From Roseimicrobium gellanilyticum (GTDB taxonomy: Bacteria > Verrucomicrobiota > Verrucomicrobiia > Verrucomicrobiales > Verrucomicrobiaceae), in the NCBI RefSeq assembly GCF_003315205.1, contig NZ_QNRR01000011.1, forward strand, positions 62,001 through 126,000: a DNA stretch of 64,000 nt, given 5' to 3'. A model generated the notes under the pieces. That model saw only the letters and a program-made list of their open reading frames with translations. It ran no database searches and was not told the DNA's origin. How positions within the stretch are numbered: position 1 is the stretch's first letter; every line of letters begins with the position of its first letter. The translations under genes and the position numbers were made by a program. Below, one piece after another: positions 44,601 to 51,646 of this stretch.

Positions 44601-45577
44601 CTCTGCTCCTGGATGTTCGCATTCGCTTCGTCAATGGCGCCTTGATAGCGCTGCCTCATGTCCTCGCGAAGTTTGTCCGAGCCCGCTGCCACCAAATCCA
44701 GCAACCGGCGCGCCTCAACGAGTGAGCCTGCAATGCGCTTCGCACTCTCACCGCCCTGGCTTCCGCCCATGAAGTGCAGGACCCAGAAGACCAGGAAGAT
44801 CGCCGCCGCCGCGATTCCCGCGATGGTCACTGAAGTCTGCGAGGCTCCGGGCACGTAGATGATGGCCGCGCCAATGAGCAGCGCCACGATGAAAATCATC
44901 CACAGGGGGACCATCGCGAAGAACTTCGGCAGGGCCAGGGCCTTGAAGGCAGGGAGTTCCTGCTCCGCCACATCGAGATGACCTCCGGCATCCACCAGCA
45001 TCTGGTGAAGCACGCCCGGATCCTGCGGCACGGGCTCGCCTGCACGCGGAGATTTGCGGCGCAGCCGGCGGAGGAACCCACCATACCCGCCGAAGAGCGT
45101 GCCCGCCTGCCGACGCATCTGATCCTGCCGCTCCGAATAGGCCGGGACATGCTGGGTGGGATTGCCCATCCCCTGCTCCAGCGCATTGAGGTCAGAGGCC
45201 AGTTGCCGCTCCAGGCGGAAGCGTTGCATCTGCAGCTCACTCATCCAGCGATCTCGGGTCTCACGCGCACGGCGGGGGAGGTTCCTCACACGGTTCTTCT
45301 GTGTGCGTTCCACGCGGGCGCGACGGCTGGCGTACCTGGCCTCGATGCGTTCCTCCTGGGCCTTCAGCGCGGCTTCCGTCTCCGCGACCTGCGCAGCGAG
45401 GTGGGACTCAGTATGGCCGGAGGCCTCGTGCAGCCGTCTTTCGACGGCCTGCTGGCGAGCGCGCAGATCCTTGTTGAGCTCCTCCTCCCGCTTCGCGAAC
45501 TCCGCGACGGTCTTTTCCAGAGTCTCCAGGAGCTGCATGCCCCGGCTTGTTCGCATGTCGGTCATCGTCTTATTCAC
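41645..45577 (-). CDS. FtsK/SpoIIIE (EccC-like) ATPase of a type VII secretion-like locus
   Basis: 1310 residues. Layout: long N-terminal coiled coil (about 1-210); two transmembrane helices (MVPLWMIFIVALLIGAAIIY; SVTIAGIAAAAIFLVFWVL); a second coiled coil (about 270-440); then three ATPase-like modules. The first (about 470-720) has no P-loop and reads FEGGISGEPAVVG at that place. The second has Walker A GKTGSGKST at about 771-779 and Walker B LLIIDEF at about 875. The third (about 1080-1310) is degenerate: GQRDEAAVV where a P-loop would be. Three tandem modules with one intact site match the EccC ATPases of type VII systems. It overlaps the small gene at 45570-45782 by 8 nt. Confidence 0.85.
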   Translation of the reverse strand: MNKTMTDMRTSRGMQLLETLEKTVAEFAKREEELNKDLRARQQAVERRLHEASGHTESHLAAQVAETEAALKAQEERIEARYASRRARVERTQKNRVRNLPRRARETRDRWMSELQMQRFRLERQLASDLNALEQGMGNPTQHVPAYSERQDQMRRQAGTLFGGYGGFLRRLRRKSPRAGEPVPQDPGVLHQMLVDAGGHLDVAEQELPAFKALALPKFFAMVPLWMIFIVALLIGAAIIYVPGASQTSVTIAGIAAAAIFLVFWVLHFMGGSQGGESAKRIAGSLVEARRLLDLVAAGSDKLREDMRQRYQGAIDEANANIQEQSQHADSVQKEFERTEKARIDAQYPRVMARIDAAHSSKVAAITSQGPSQVQGFHAQAESQRQEARERHATESSAYSSHEKTSWETLQSDWKERVTHLHEEIVQMNETGDAEFPAWSQITADTWQPPRDFTSFSRFGRLDVDLAQRVSVPKDPRLALPAGTTYSLPISLSMPDEASVLFEGGISGEPAVVGTLNNIILRLLAKTPPGKVAFTIIDPVGLGQNFAGLMHLADYEEGIINRRIWTQRDQIEERLAELGEHIEKVIQMYLRNEYATITEYNEQAGSVAEKYHFLIVADFPANFSEVAARRLQSIATSGPRCGVYTLIHWDQRQPLPDGFSPDELQQSSIRLIKQKDRFILGYPQAKTGTTLTLDAPPLPEDAAALAHRIGKASIDSNRVEVPFEQIAPAPGELWTGDTTNELRIAIGRTGATKLQYLAIGKGTRQHALFAGKTGSGKSTLFHIIITNLALTCSPDQVEFYLIDFKKGVEFKCYAENKLPHARVVAIESDREFGLSVLQRVDDELKRRGDIFRKLGVQDVAGYKRAGGAEPMPRSLLIIDEFQEFFVDDDTIAQTASLLFDRIVRQGRAFGIHVLLGSQTLGGSYSLARATLGQMVIRVALQCNEADAYLIMDENNAAPRLLSRPGEGIYNDAAGAIEGNSPFQVCWLSDEERDKWLAKVHEMAVAKNDEHPAPVVFEGNAPADIRENERLRHYLLKPPATAPVAARCWLGAPNSIKGPTEAVFHRQSGNHLLVVGQRDEAAVVMLGMSMLSLAAQHPPGTLKIVLFHSANPGSQDAEFFERVAGMVPHEVTVARGQDISGAMEILSEELKTRTVSPEHGADAPRTFLIVHGLHKFKKLRQEDDFSFSMDDSSGSNPASQFNTLITEGSGAGIHVITTVDTYNNLNRSMSRKALGEFEMRVVFQMSANDSASLIDSPKAGNLGLHRALYYNEQEGTLETFRPYAAPDATWLQQASEHLVSRSELSTLLPSP

Positions 45578-45782
45578 AATCGCGCTTCAGTTTGGAAAGC
45601 AAAGTGTCCATCTCATCCATCACATTCCTCGTGATCTGGACGTAGCCCGGGAGTTTTTCGAGGTACTTGTGCTCGAATTCGGCACTCTTGGCATCCCGCC
45701 AGTAGTTGCGGGTGTCCTGCCATTGAATCAAGTATTCCTTGAGTATCTGGCCAAGGTTCGAGGCGGCGGCTTTGGTACTCAT
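45570..45782 (-). CDS. Small WxD helical protein, WXG100-like
   Basis: 70 residues. Contains NYWRDAKSAEFEHKYLEKLP, with W28-x-D30-x5-F36-x3-Y40. This is the same W-x-D-x5-F-x3-aromatic spacing as the WXG100-like protein at 46390 (W43-x-D45-x5-F51-x3-F55). Helical prediction on both sides suggests a short helix-turn-helix hairpin. Coupled on both sides: its ATG overlaps the stop of the coiled-coil gene (ATGA), and the start of the ATPase gene lies within its 3' end. Likely a secreted/chaperone-like partner; too short for a full WXG100 hairpin. Confidence 0.7.
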   Translation of the reverse strand: MSTKAAASNLGQILKEYLIQWQDTRNYWRDAKSAEFEHKYLEKLPGYVQITRNVMDEMDTLLSKLKRDCE

Positions 45783-46327
45783 GCAGTCGGAGGCTTCTCG
45801 TCAGGGGTTTCGGGCAGAGGGAGGTCCGCTGCCGGTGGCGCCGAGGCATGCAGCGGGCTCACTTCCGCATAGGACTCAAGCGTGCGCTGGATCTGCACAA
45901 TGTGCGCCACAGCCTTGGGCAGATCATTGTCCAGGTACTGGCGCAAGACATCCAGTTTCTTGGTCAGAGGGTCAAAGGAGGTGTCAAAATTCCGCAGCCA
46001 GCCTTTGATGCGGCGGAGCTTGTCCTCGGCCTCGACCACCGCTTCCTTCGCCTTGCGCACGGCGGAGCGCTGCATGGTCTGGGTGTCATTGAACTCGGAG
46101 TACTTGGCAGAAAGCAACTCCTGCTCAGCGCGGTGCAGGTTGGCGGTGCGGCGCTTCAGCTGGCTTTCCCAGTGCGGGCGACGGTCATGCTCCAGCCAGT
46201 AGCGGGCTCGACGGACTTCATCGGAGCCCTGGTCCACGGCGGTGCGCGCCTTGGTCATGAAAATGATGGATGCCGCCCGCAAAGAATCGAGCGCATCCAG
46301 CGAAGTGACTTTTGCCTGGTCTGCCAT
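45779..46327 (-). CDS. Coiled-coil protein of the type VII-like operon
   Basis: 182 residues. Almost wholly helical with heptad-like character (EVRRARYWLEHDRRPHWESQLKRRTANLHRAEQELL ... AVRKAKEAVVEAEDKLRRIKGWL). Pro-rich, disordered C-terminus (HASAPPAADLPLPETPDEKPPT). No signal peptide or membrane segment. It is co-transcribed between the two WxD proteins (62 bp after the first and 4-nt overlap with the second). A structural or chaperone role in the locus is inferred from position. Confidence 0.75.
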   Translation of the reverse strand: MADQAKVTSLDALDSLRAASIIFMTKARTAVDQGSDEVRRARYWLEHDRRPHWESQLKRRTANLHRAEQELLSAKYSEFNDTQTMQRSAVRKAKEAVVEAEDKLRRIKGWLRNFDTSFDPLTKKLDVLRQYLDNDLPKAVAHIVQIQRTLESYAEVSPLHASAPPAADLPLPETPDEKPPTA

Positions 46328-46389
46328 GGTGGGAGGATGCCGCTAGCCGGGAAGGAGCGCCATGTTCGACGCGCGCCGGACCTTCACGT

Positions 46390-46662
46390 TCAACGCTGGT
46401 CGAGGTATTGCTCGATGCGCTGCGCCTTGCGCAGGAGGAAGGGCGTGTGCTTCTCCGCAATCTCGGTGAACTTCTTCAGAGCCTTCATCGTGGTGATGAA
46501 CTCCTCCGCGAACTTTTCATGCTCCTGGTCCTGCCAGGTGCTGCCCAGCGCAGTGAAGCGGGCGTGCAACGCGCCGGCCTTGACCTGCACGTCGTCATTG
46601 AAGCGCTTGAGCTCCTTGGCGAAGCGGCGCACTTCCTCGGGATCCATGATTGCCTGGGCCAT
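46390..46662 (-). CDS. WXG100 family-like protein (Esx-type)
   Basis: 90 residues. Two helices with a turn holding WQDQEHEKF (W43-Q44-D45, F51), the position of the W-x-G motif in WXG100/Esx proteins, with Asp replacing Gly. The helices FAKELKRFNDDVQVKAGALHAR and EEFITTMKALKKFTEIAEKH fit the hairpin fold. Length, WxD, and location beside an EccC-like ATPase indicate a type VII substrate. The typical C-terminal YxxxD/E signal is not obvious. First gene of the four-gene operon. Confidence 0.82.
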   Translation of the reverse strand: MAQAIMDPEEVRRFAKELKRFNDDVQVKAGALHARFTALGSTWQDQEHEKFAEEFITTMKALKKFTEIAEKHTPFLLRKAQRIEQYLDQR

Positions 46663-46934
46663 AAACGTAGGAAATTGAGGTGGAAACGAATGGGGGAAGG
46701 ATCAAATTGAATACGAGCACCAACCCGCCGGGGAGACCCGGGTTGCGCAGGGCTAAATTCTTTTCGATCCAACCGCGCCGGAAGGCGAATGTCACGAAAT
46801 TTTGTCTGCGGGGTGGGGCGATTTCGCTTCGAAAACGGTGTCTGCTCCGTAGTGTAAGGCCATTGTGAAGCATGTCCGACGGAAGGGAATGAGCGCAAAG
46901 AGCACAAAAGGATGAGGCTGGAAGGGGGAGAAAT

Positions 46935-47029
46935 GTAGAAGGCTTCTCCAGAAGCCTTTCAGGCGTGCGCCTCCGTCAAACGAGGCGCGGAAATCTCGAA
47001 CTTCCAAGGCTTCTGGAGAAGCCTTCTAC
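46935..47029. repeat. REP-like GTAG hairpin pair (inverted)
   Basis: A perfect 23-bp inverted repeat (46935-46957 and 47007-47029) separated by 49 bp. Each arm is itself a hairpin: GTAG, then AAGGCTTCT-CC-AGAAGCCTT (9-bp stem, 2-nt loop). The spacer has a GGCGTGCGCCTC / GAGGCGC segment. This is a BIME-like arrangement of two REP units. The gene-free stretch 46663-47148 otherwise contains only a short degenerate TTTGCG-type repeat (47113-47146) and nothing I can assign. Confidence 0.85.
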
Positions 47030-47148
47030 TTTCCGAACGTCGCCTCTGCACCTGTGCTCCCGCAAAGCGGAACGAGCCCTCCCACTACATCACCTCGCCC
47101 AGCACCCAACCTTCTTTGCGTTCTCTGCGTTCTTTTGCGGCTATTGAA

Positions 47149-47694
47149 CTACAGCGTCCAGTTCACCGCGAGCTGCTGTTCCCTGCCGTTGCGGTCCTTG
47201 TATTTCACATGGCCGTGCTGGGCGCCGTATTCGTGGACGCACTTGGTGACTTTCACGTCGTAGGCGCAGTACTCGGCGATTTCGGCCAGCTTACCCTGCT
47301 GCCACCAGCGGATGGCCTGGAGACCTTCGGCGGTCTTGCCGACGCCGAGGGTGGCTACGGCGACGTCCTCCAGCTTGGGGCGATGGCCGAGCTCCTTTTC
47401 CAGATCCACCATGAGGTCCAGGCTGCGCAGTTCCATGGCAAGGTCGAAGGCGTAGTAACCTCCGAGCACGCCGTAGTCGAAGCTCACATGGTTGAACCCT
47501 ATCACGAGGCTGGCGGAGCGCAGCTCGGCGATGAGCTGGTTCACCATCTGCTCGCTGTAGATGTTGTACACGCCCTGCCCGGCGTTGTAGGTCACGCCGA
47601 TGGACATGCCCATCTGGTGCTTGTTGGACCAGCCGCCGACGTCGTTGGCGGTGCGCTGGGTTTCGAGGTCAAAGTAGACGATGCTGCCGGCCAT
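47149..47694 (-). CDS. 3'-5' exonuclease-like protein (RNase H fold, DEDD type)
   Basis: 181 residues. Motif I VYFDLETQ (D9, E11), motif II FNHVSFDYGVL, motif III EYCAYDVKVT. This is the DEDD exonuclease pattern of YprB-like/RNase H-like predicted nucleases. No helicase or other domain attached. Probably a nucleic acid 3'-5' exonuclease. Single gene; 33 bp downstream of the RDD gene. Confidence 0.82.
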   Translation of the reverse strand: MAGSIVYFDLETQRTANDVGGWSNKHQMGMSIGVTYNAGQGVYNIYSEQMVNQLIAELRSASLVIGFNHVSFDYGVLGGYYAFDLAMELRSLDLMVDLEKELGHRPKLEDVAVATLGVGKTAEGLQAIRWWQQGKLAEIAEYCAYDVKVTKCVHEYGAQHGHVKYKDRNGREQQLAVNWTL

Positions 47695-47727
47695 GAGGTT
47701 GCTTTCACCTCATGAAGCACAGGCCGC

Positions 47728-48522
47728 TCACCTGGACAAGTAGTTGCGCCTCGCTGCCTCAAGCTCGGGCCACTTTTGCACCAGCAGGAGGCCGAGGGTC
47801 ATGGCGACGCCGAGGACGATGCCGGTGAGCAGGACGTAGCGCCAGGGTTCCGGCTCGCCATGCTCCACGCGGGTCTCTGACGATTCATCCCAGGGAGCGA
47901 CGCGCGACTCCATGATGCGAAACTTCCACCAGAGCATGACCAGCATGGTGATGAAGGGAAGCCCCAGAGCGAGACCTTTCACATACACCAGCAGGCTGCG
48001 GTGGAGGGCCTGCCGATACGAAGGAAAACCGCCAGGAAGGGTACGCACCTGGATGCGCAGGAGGGAGCGTCCCGGCGTGGTGCCATAGCGGGAGAGCATC
48101 CAGGCCTCCACTGGAACATAGAAAAGTAGAAAGAAAGGCTCCAGCGGGATGAGCGGACGCTCGATCTGCCCAAGCCACTGCCGGGCAGACTCCGGCAGAA
48201 TCAAGCCCAGCAAGAAGGTGACGGCGCAGAAAAACCACGCCATGTCCAGCATGCGTGCCCAGAAGCGCAGCCACGGCTGGGGCTGGTCCAGCGCGGTGCG
48301 GGCCAGTTCTTTCGCGGACTCTGCCTTGGCCAGCATCTCCGGCGAAGGCGGCCAGTAGCTGGAGAAGTCCTCCAGCTCACGGAGCGGCTGCCAGCCTTCC
48401 ATGCCAAGACGCCAGATGAGTTCGCTGCCACGGAGGCGCCCCTCCCGGATGCCCTGGATGATGTAGAACTGGCTGTGTGGGCCAGTCTGCTTGTCCGCGA
48501 TGGTGAGGTGATAGTCAGACAT
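47728..48522 (-). CDS. RDD family membrane protein with N-terminal GYF_2-like domain
   Basis: 264 residues. Residues 1-55 (DYHLTIADKQTGPHSQFYIIQ...GSELIWRLGMEGWQPLREL) match the GYF_2 pattern (G-P...G-x-h...W-x-x-G...W). Then an RDD domain: PWLRFWARMLDMAWFFCAVTFLLG (R...D) with WMLSRYGTTPGRSLLRIQVR near the third segment. Four or more hydrophobic segments and a C-terminal helix. Transporter/scaffold-type function, substrate unknown. Confidence 0.82.
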   Translation of the reverse strand: MSDYHLTIADKQTGPHSQFYIIQGIREGRLRGSELIWRLGMEGWQPLRELEDFSSYWPPSPEMLAKAESAKELARTALDQPQPWLRFWARMLDMAWFFCAVTFLLGLILPESARQWLGQIERPLIPLEPFFLLFYVPVEAWMLSRYGTTPGRSLLRIQVRTLPGGFPSYRQALHRSLLVYVKGLALGLPFITMLVMLWWKFRIMESRVAPWDESSETRVEHGEPEPWRYVLLTGIVLGVAMTLGLLLVQKWPELEAARRNYLSR

Positions 48523-48587
48523 CGCGGAGCTCTTGGCGAGAGTGAGGCGGACCTGCGGTCATGAACCGCAGCAGGCTCCTGCCGCGG

Positions 48588-49004
48588 TCACAGACGGTAA
48601 ACGATACGCGCCTTGTCCGGATCGTAGGGCGACATTTCGAGCTTCACTTCGTCGCCGATCACGAGACGGATGAACCGCTTGCGCATCTTTCCGGAAATGT
48701 GGGCCAGGACCATGTGGCCATTGCGCAGCTTCACGCGGAACATGGTGCCCGCGAGCACAGCGGCCACGGTGCCTTCCACTTCCACGGCATCTTCAGGATT
48801 CGTGGGCTCCTCAGGTCCGGGCCGGCCAAACCGGCCGCCACCCATGGGGCCACCACGACCGCGACCGCGACCGCCGCCACCCCCACGACCACGTCCGCCA
48901 CCGGGCCTGTTCGGCTGCCTGGTGGCTTGGGTGGGACCAAAGCCAGCTCCGGCGGGCGATGAAAGTTCGGACGAGAGAAAGGTAGGACGGAACGGGGAAG
49001 ACAT
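48588..49004 (-). CDS. infA: Translation initiation factor IF-1 with RGG-rich N-terminal extension
   Basis: 138 residues from the ATG at 49002-49004. The last ~70 residues are IF-1: [54 protein letters not shown], an S1/OB fold. IF-1 is normally 70-72 residues; here about 66 residues precede it, including a Gly/Arg-rich stretch ([18 protein letters not shown]). The frame stays open to 49073. A shorter start at an internal ATG near 48848 is possible and would give a near-standard IF-1 with a short tail. Confidence 0.88.
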   Translation of the reverse strand: MSSPFRPTFLSSELSSPAGAGFGPTQATRQPNRPGGGRGRGGGGGRGRGRGGPMGGGRFGRPGPEEPTNPEDAVEVEGTVAAVLAGTMFRVKLRNGHMVLAHISGKMRKRFIRLVIGDEVKLEMSPYDPDKARIVYRL

Positions 49005-49127
49005 GCAGTCAATGAGCAAAATCCTGCGCAATAGCAGAAACCGCAACGTGCCGTCACCCAAGGGCGCTGACAAGGAGTTTTTCGCCAGAGATAAAGGGCG
49101 GACCGAGGTGACGGCCCGCTTTTCCCC

Positions 49128-49628
49128 TTACTGGTACTTCTTCAGCAGGTCTTCCGCCTTGTCCGGCTGGATGGCTTCGTGGAAGTCATCCTCCACCATG
49201 CAGACCGGACCGAACCCACAACTCGCAAGGCACTCGGCGAACTCGATGCTGTACTTCCCGTCCGGGCTCACCGCGATGGGGTGATGGTGGTCCGTGTGGG
49301 AGCGGTCAATATTTGTCACCTTGCACAGGGAGTCCATCAATTCATAGCTGCCTGCCATGGCGCAGGAGAGCGTGCGGCACACGCGGATGTGGAACTTCCC
49401 GGGCGCGGTCTGGCGGAAGCCGGGGTAGAAGGTGACCACTTCCAGCACCTTGATGGGCTCCAGCTCCAGCTTCGCCGCGACCCACGTGACCGCCTCCTCG
49501 CTGATGTAGCGGAAGTGATGCTGGATGAGGTGAAGGAGCGGCAGCACGGCACTGCGCTTCGAGACGGGGTAATGCGTGATTACCTCATCCATCTTCGCTT
49601 CGAGCTCTGCGGGGACTGCCAGTGCCAT
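49128..49628 (-). CDS. nuoE: NADH-quinone oxidoreductase subunit E (NuoE)
   Basis: 166 residues from the ATG at 49626-49628. [2Fe-2S] thioredoxin-like fold of the NADH-dehydrogenase module, with ligand cysteines in CRTLSCAM and CLASCGF. N-terminal helical domain (EAKMDEVITHYPVSKRSAVLPLLHLIQHHFRYISEEAVTWVA) as in NuoE/HoxE. It follows nuoD by 26 bp on the same strand; nuoF is not downstream (infA is). Confidence 0.93.
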   Translation of the reverse strand: MALAVPAELEAKMDEVITHYPVSKRSAVLPLLHLIQHHFRYISEEAVTWVAAKLELEPIKVLEVVTFYPGFRQTAPGKFHIRVCRTLSCAMAGSYELMDSLCKVTNIDRSHTDHHHPIAVSPDGKYSIEFAECLASCGFGPVCMVEDDFHEAIQPDKAEDLLKKYQ

Positions 49629-49654
49629 GGTCGGATATCTGAAAAAGAAAGATT

Positions 49655-50902
49655 CTACCGGTCGCACTCGCCCATCACGAAGTCGAAGCTGCCAAGGATG
49701 GCAGGGACGTCGCTCAGCATGTGGCCGGGGAGGAGCTTGGGCAGGATGCTCAGGTTGATGAAGGAGGGGCTGCGAATCTTCAGGCGGTAGGGGACGCCGC
49801 CGCCCTTGCTGCAAAGATAAAAACCGAGTTCGCCCTTGGGATTCTCCGCGCCGAAATACACTTCGCCGGCGGGAGCATCGAGGCCCTGGGTGGCGACGAT
49901 GAAGTGGTGGATGAGCTCCTCCATCTTCATGAGCACGCCTTCCTTCTTCGGAAGCATGCCCTTGGGGTCGCCCACGTTGATGGCGCCACCGGGGAGGTCA
50001 GCGAGCACCTGATTCAGGATGCGGACGCTCTGGCGCATCTCTTCCATGCGGACGAGGTAGCGGTCATAGCTGTCCCCCGTGGTGCCGATGGGGATGTCGA
50101 ACTCGTACTTGTCGTAGTCGAGATAGGGATTGGCTTTGCGGATGTCGAAGTCGACACCGCTGCCACGCGCATTCGGGCCAGTGATGCCCCAAGTGATGGC
50201 GTCTTCCTTCGTGATGACGCCGAGGCCCTGGGTACGGCCGAGGAAAATGCTGTTCTTCGAGAGCAGGGCTTCCAGCTCATCGATGACGGGGAGGATCTCA
50301 CCCAGGAACTTCTTCAGGCCGGTGATGAAGGCCTCATTCATGTCGCGGGTCTGGCCGCCGACACGGGTGTAGCTGGTGGTGAAGCGGGCTCCGGTGAGCT
50401 GCTCGCTGAGATTGTAGAGCTTCTCGCGCTCCGTGAAGGTGTACAGGAACGCGGACATGGCGCCCACGTCCATGGCAAACACCCCCACACCGAGCAGGTG
50501 GGAGGAGATGCGGGCCATTTCGCAGCAGATGACGCGGATGGCCTTGCCACGGGCGGGGAGTTCCCAGCCCATGAGCTTTTCCACGGTCATGGCGTAGGCC
50601 ACGTTGTTGGCGAGGGGGGCCAAGTAGTCCAACCGGTCCGTGTAGGGCACGAACTGGTTGTAATGCATGTTCTCGGCGATTTTCTCATCCCCACGGTGCA
50701 GGTAGCCGACATCCGGGTCTGCCTTGGTGATGATTTCACCGTCGAGTTCCAGCACCAGGCGGAGCACGCCGTGGGTGGCCGGGTGAGAGGGGCCCATGTT
50801 CAGCACCAGCTTCTCACCAATCATGTCTGACACCGCCTCTTCGTGCAGCGCGGATTTCGCGGCGGCATCGGGAGCTTCAAGTTCGCGGACGGTGGTAGCC
50901 AT
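49655..50902 (-). CDS. nuoD: NADH-quinone oxidoreductase subunit D (NuoD)
   Basis: 415 residues, 49 kDa subunit of complex I, part of the quinone-binding site. Signatures: LNMGPSHPATHGVLRLVLELDGE near residue 35, DPDVGYLHRGDEKIAE, GVFAMDVGAMSAF, FDFVMGECDR at the C-terminus. Length and sequence are standard. It stands with nuoE alone; nuoA-C are not upstream within the window (the next region is intergenic and then a restriction locus on the other strand). Confidence 0.95.
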   Translation of the reverse strand: MATTVRELEAPDAAAKSALHEEAVSDMIGEKLVLNMGPSHPATHGVLRLVLELDGEIITKADPDVGYLHRGDEKIAENMHYNQFVPYTDRLDYLAPLANNVAYAMTVEKLMGWELPARGKAIRVICCEMARISSHLLGVGVFAMDVGAMSAFLYTFTEREKLYNLSEQLTGARFTTSYTRVGGQTRDMNEAFITGLKKFLGEILPVIDELEALLSKNSIFLGRTQGLGVITKEDAITWGITGPNARGSGVDFDIRKANPYLDYDKYEFDIPIGTTGDSYDRYLVRMEEMRQSVRILNQVLADLPGGAINVGDPKGMLPKKEGVLMKMEELIHHFIVATQGLDAPAGEVYFGAENPKGELGFYLCSKGGGVPYRLKIRSPSFINLSILPKLLPGHMLSDVPAILGSFDFVMGECDR

Positions 50903-51020
50903 GAGGGAGGCGGAAGGGAGGGGCTGAAAGGGAAAGTGCCCGCGGCAGGGCGTGCGGCAAGATCAATTTGTGAAAAATTTCACAAGCGCGATCGGGGAGT
51001 GGACGGGCGCAGCCCAAAAG

Positions 51021-51041
51021 TAGCGACGGCTTCAGCCGTCT
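51021..51041 (+). repeat. REP-like GTAG hairpin
   Basis: GTAG followed by C and GACGGCT-TC-AGCCGTC (7-bp stem, TC loop). The same tetranucleotide-plus-hairpin layout as at 40605 and 46935, single copy here. Confidence 0.8.
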
Positions 51042-51138
51042 GGGTCAGGGCCATGACTGCGGGTTCGCCGCAAAAAGACGCAAAAGTCTCAAAAGGGATG
51101 AGGTCGCTGGGTGGAAGCACTGTGGCTGGGTCATTTCT

Positions 51139-51470
51139 GGTTAACCGCAAAGGGGCAGAGAGGCAAAGGACGCAGAGGATTATGGGGATGGGATCATGAG
51201 TGGTGAATGTGCCTCAAGAATGGTGCCCCTCGATGCGGAGGAGGCAGAGGGCGCGGAGGGATGCTTGCGGGCCTTCTCCGGCCATCCCCCACTCTTTTGA
51301 GCCTTTTGCGTCTTTTTGCGGCTACCTCATTCAGTCAGAGCGAACGCTCCACCTGCGCGTCTCTGCCTCCTCTGCTTCGAAACGCAACTACCCCACCCCG
51401 TGCCGCGCACCGCGGACCCAAAACCCTCCCCCCCTCTGCGTCCTTTGCCCCTCTGCCCCTTTGCGGTTAA
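51139..51470. repeat. TTTGCGG-type element pair in inverted orientation
   Basis: A TTAACCGCAAAGGGGCAGAG-containing element (51139-51178) has its reverse complement at 51434-51470 (ends TTTGCGGTTAA). Internal copies of the AAAGACGCAAAAGG-type element fall between. The set looks like two repeat families layered together; function unknown. Confidence 0.6.
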
Positions 51471-51646
51471 CCCGAAGCGTCTCCTTCACCCGCCACTCCC
51501 TTCCGCCCACCCTTTTGAGCCTTTTGCGTCTTTTTGCGGCTAATCCTCTCCGCACCACCCGCCTGCCGCTCAAAGTTACACGTATCTTCCGCGTGAACTC
51601 TCGAATCGTGCTTGACTCGCCCCCCGCGTATTCGATTGAACAGGGA

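Larger units (their letters stand above)
50903..51646. other. 744-bp intergenic region holding several repeat elements
   Basis: No gene can be supported. Contents: a REP-like GTAG hairpin (51021-51041); a GCCGCAAAAAGACGCAAAAG-type element (51068-51095) and its inverted copies (51291-51326, 51511-51544); and a TTAACCGCAAAGGGGCAGAG-type element (51139-51178) and its inverted copy (51434-51470). Shorter related tracts are at 51234-51265 and 51356-51380. The ATG of the methyltransferase follows at 51647 with a weak AGGGA box. Confidence 0.7.

Noticed and set aside
49721-50830. Plus-strand open frame over nuoD
   Set aside because: NuoD is unmistakable on the other strand.
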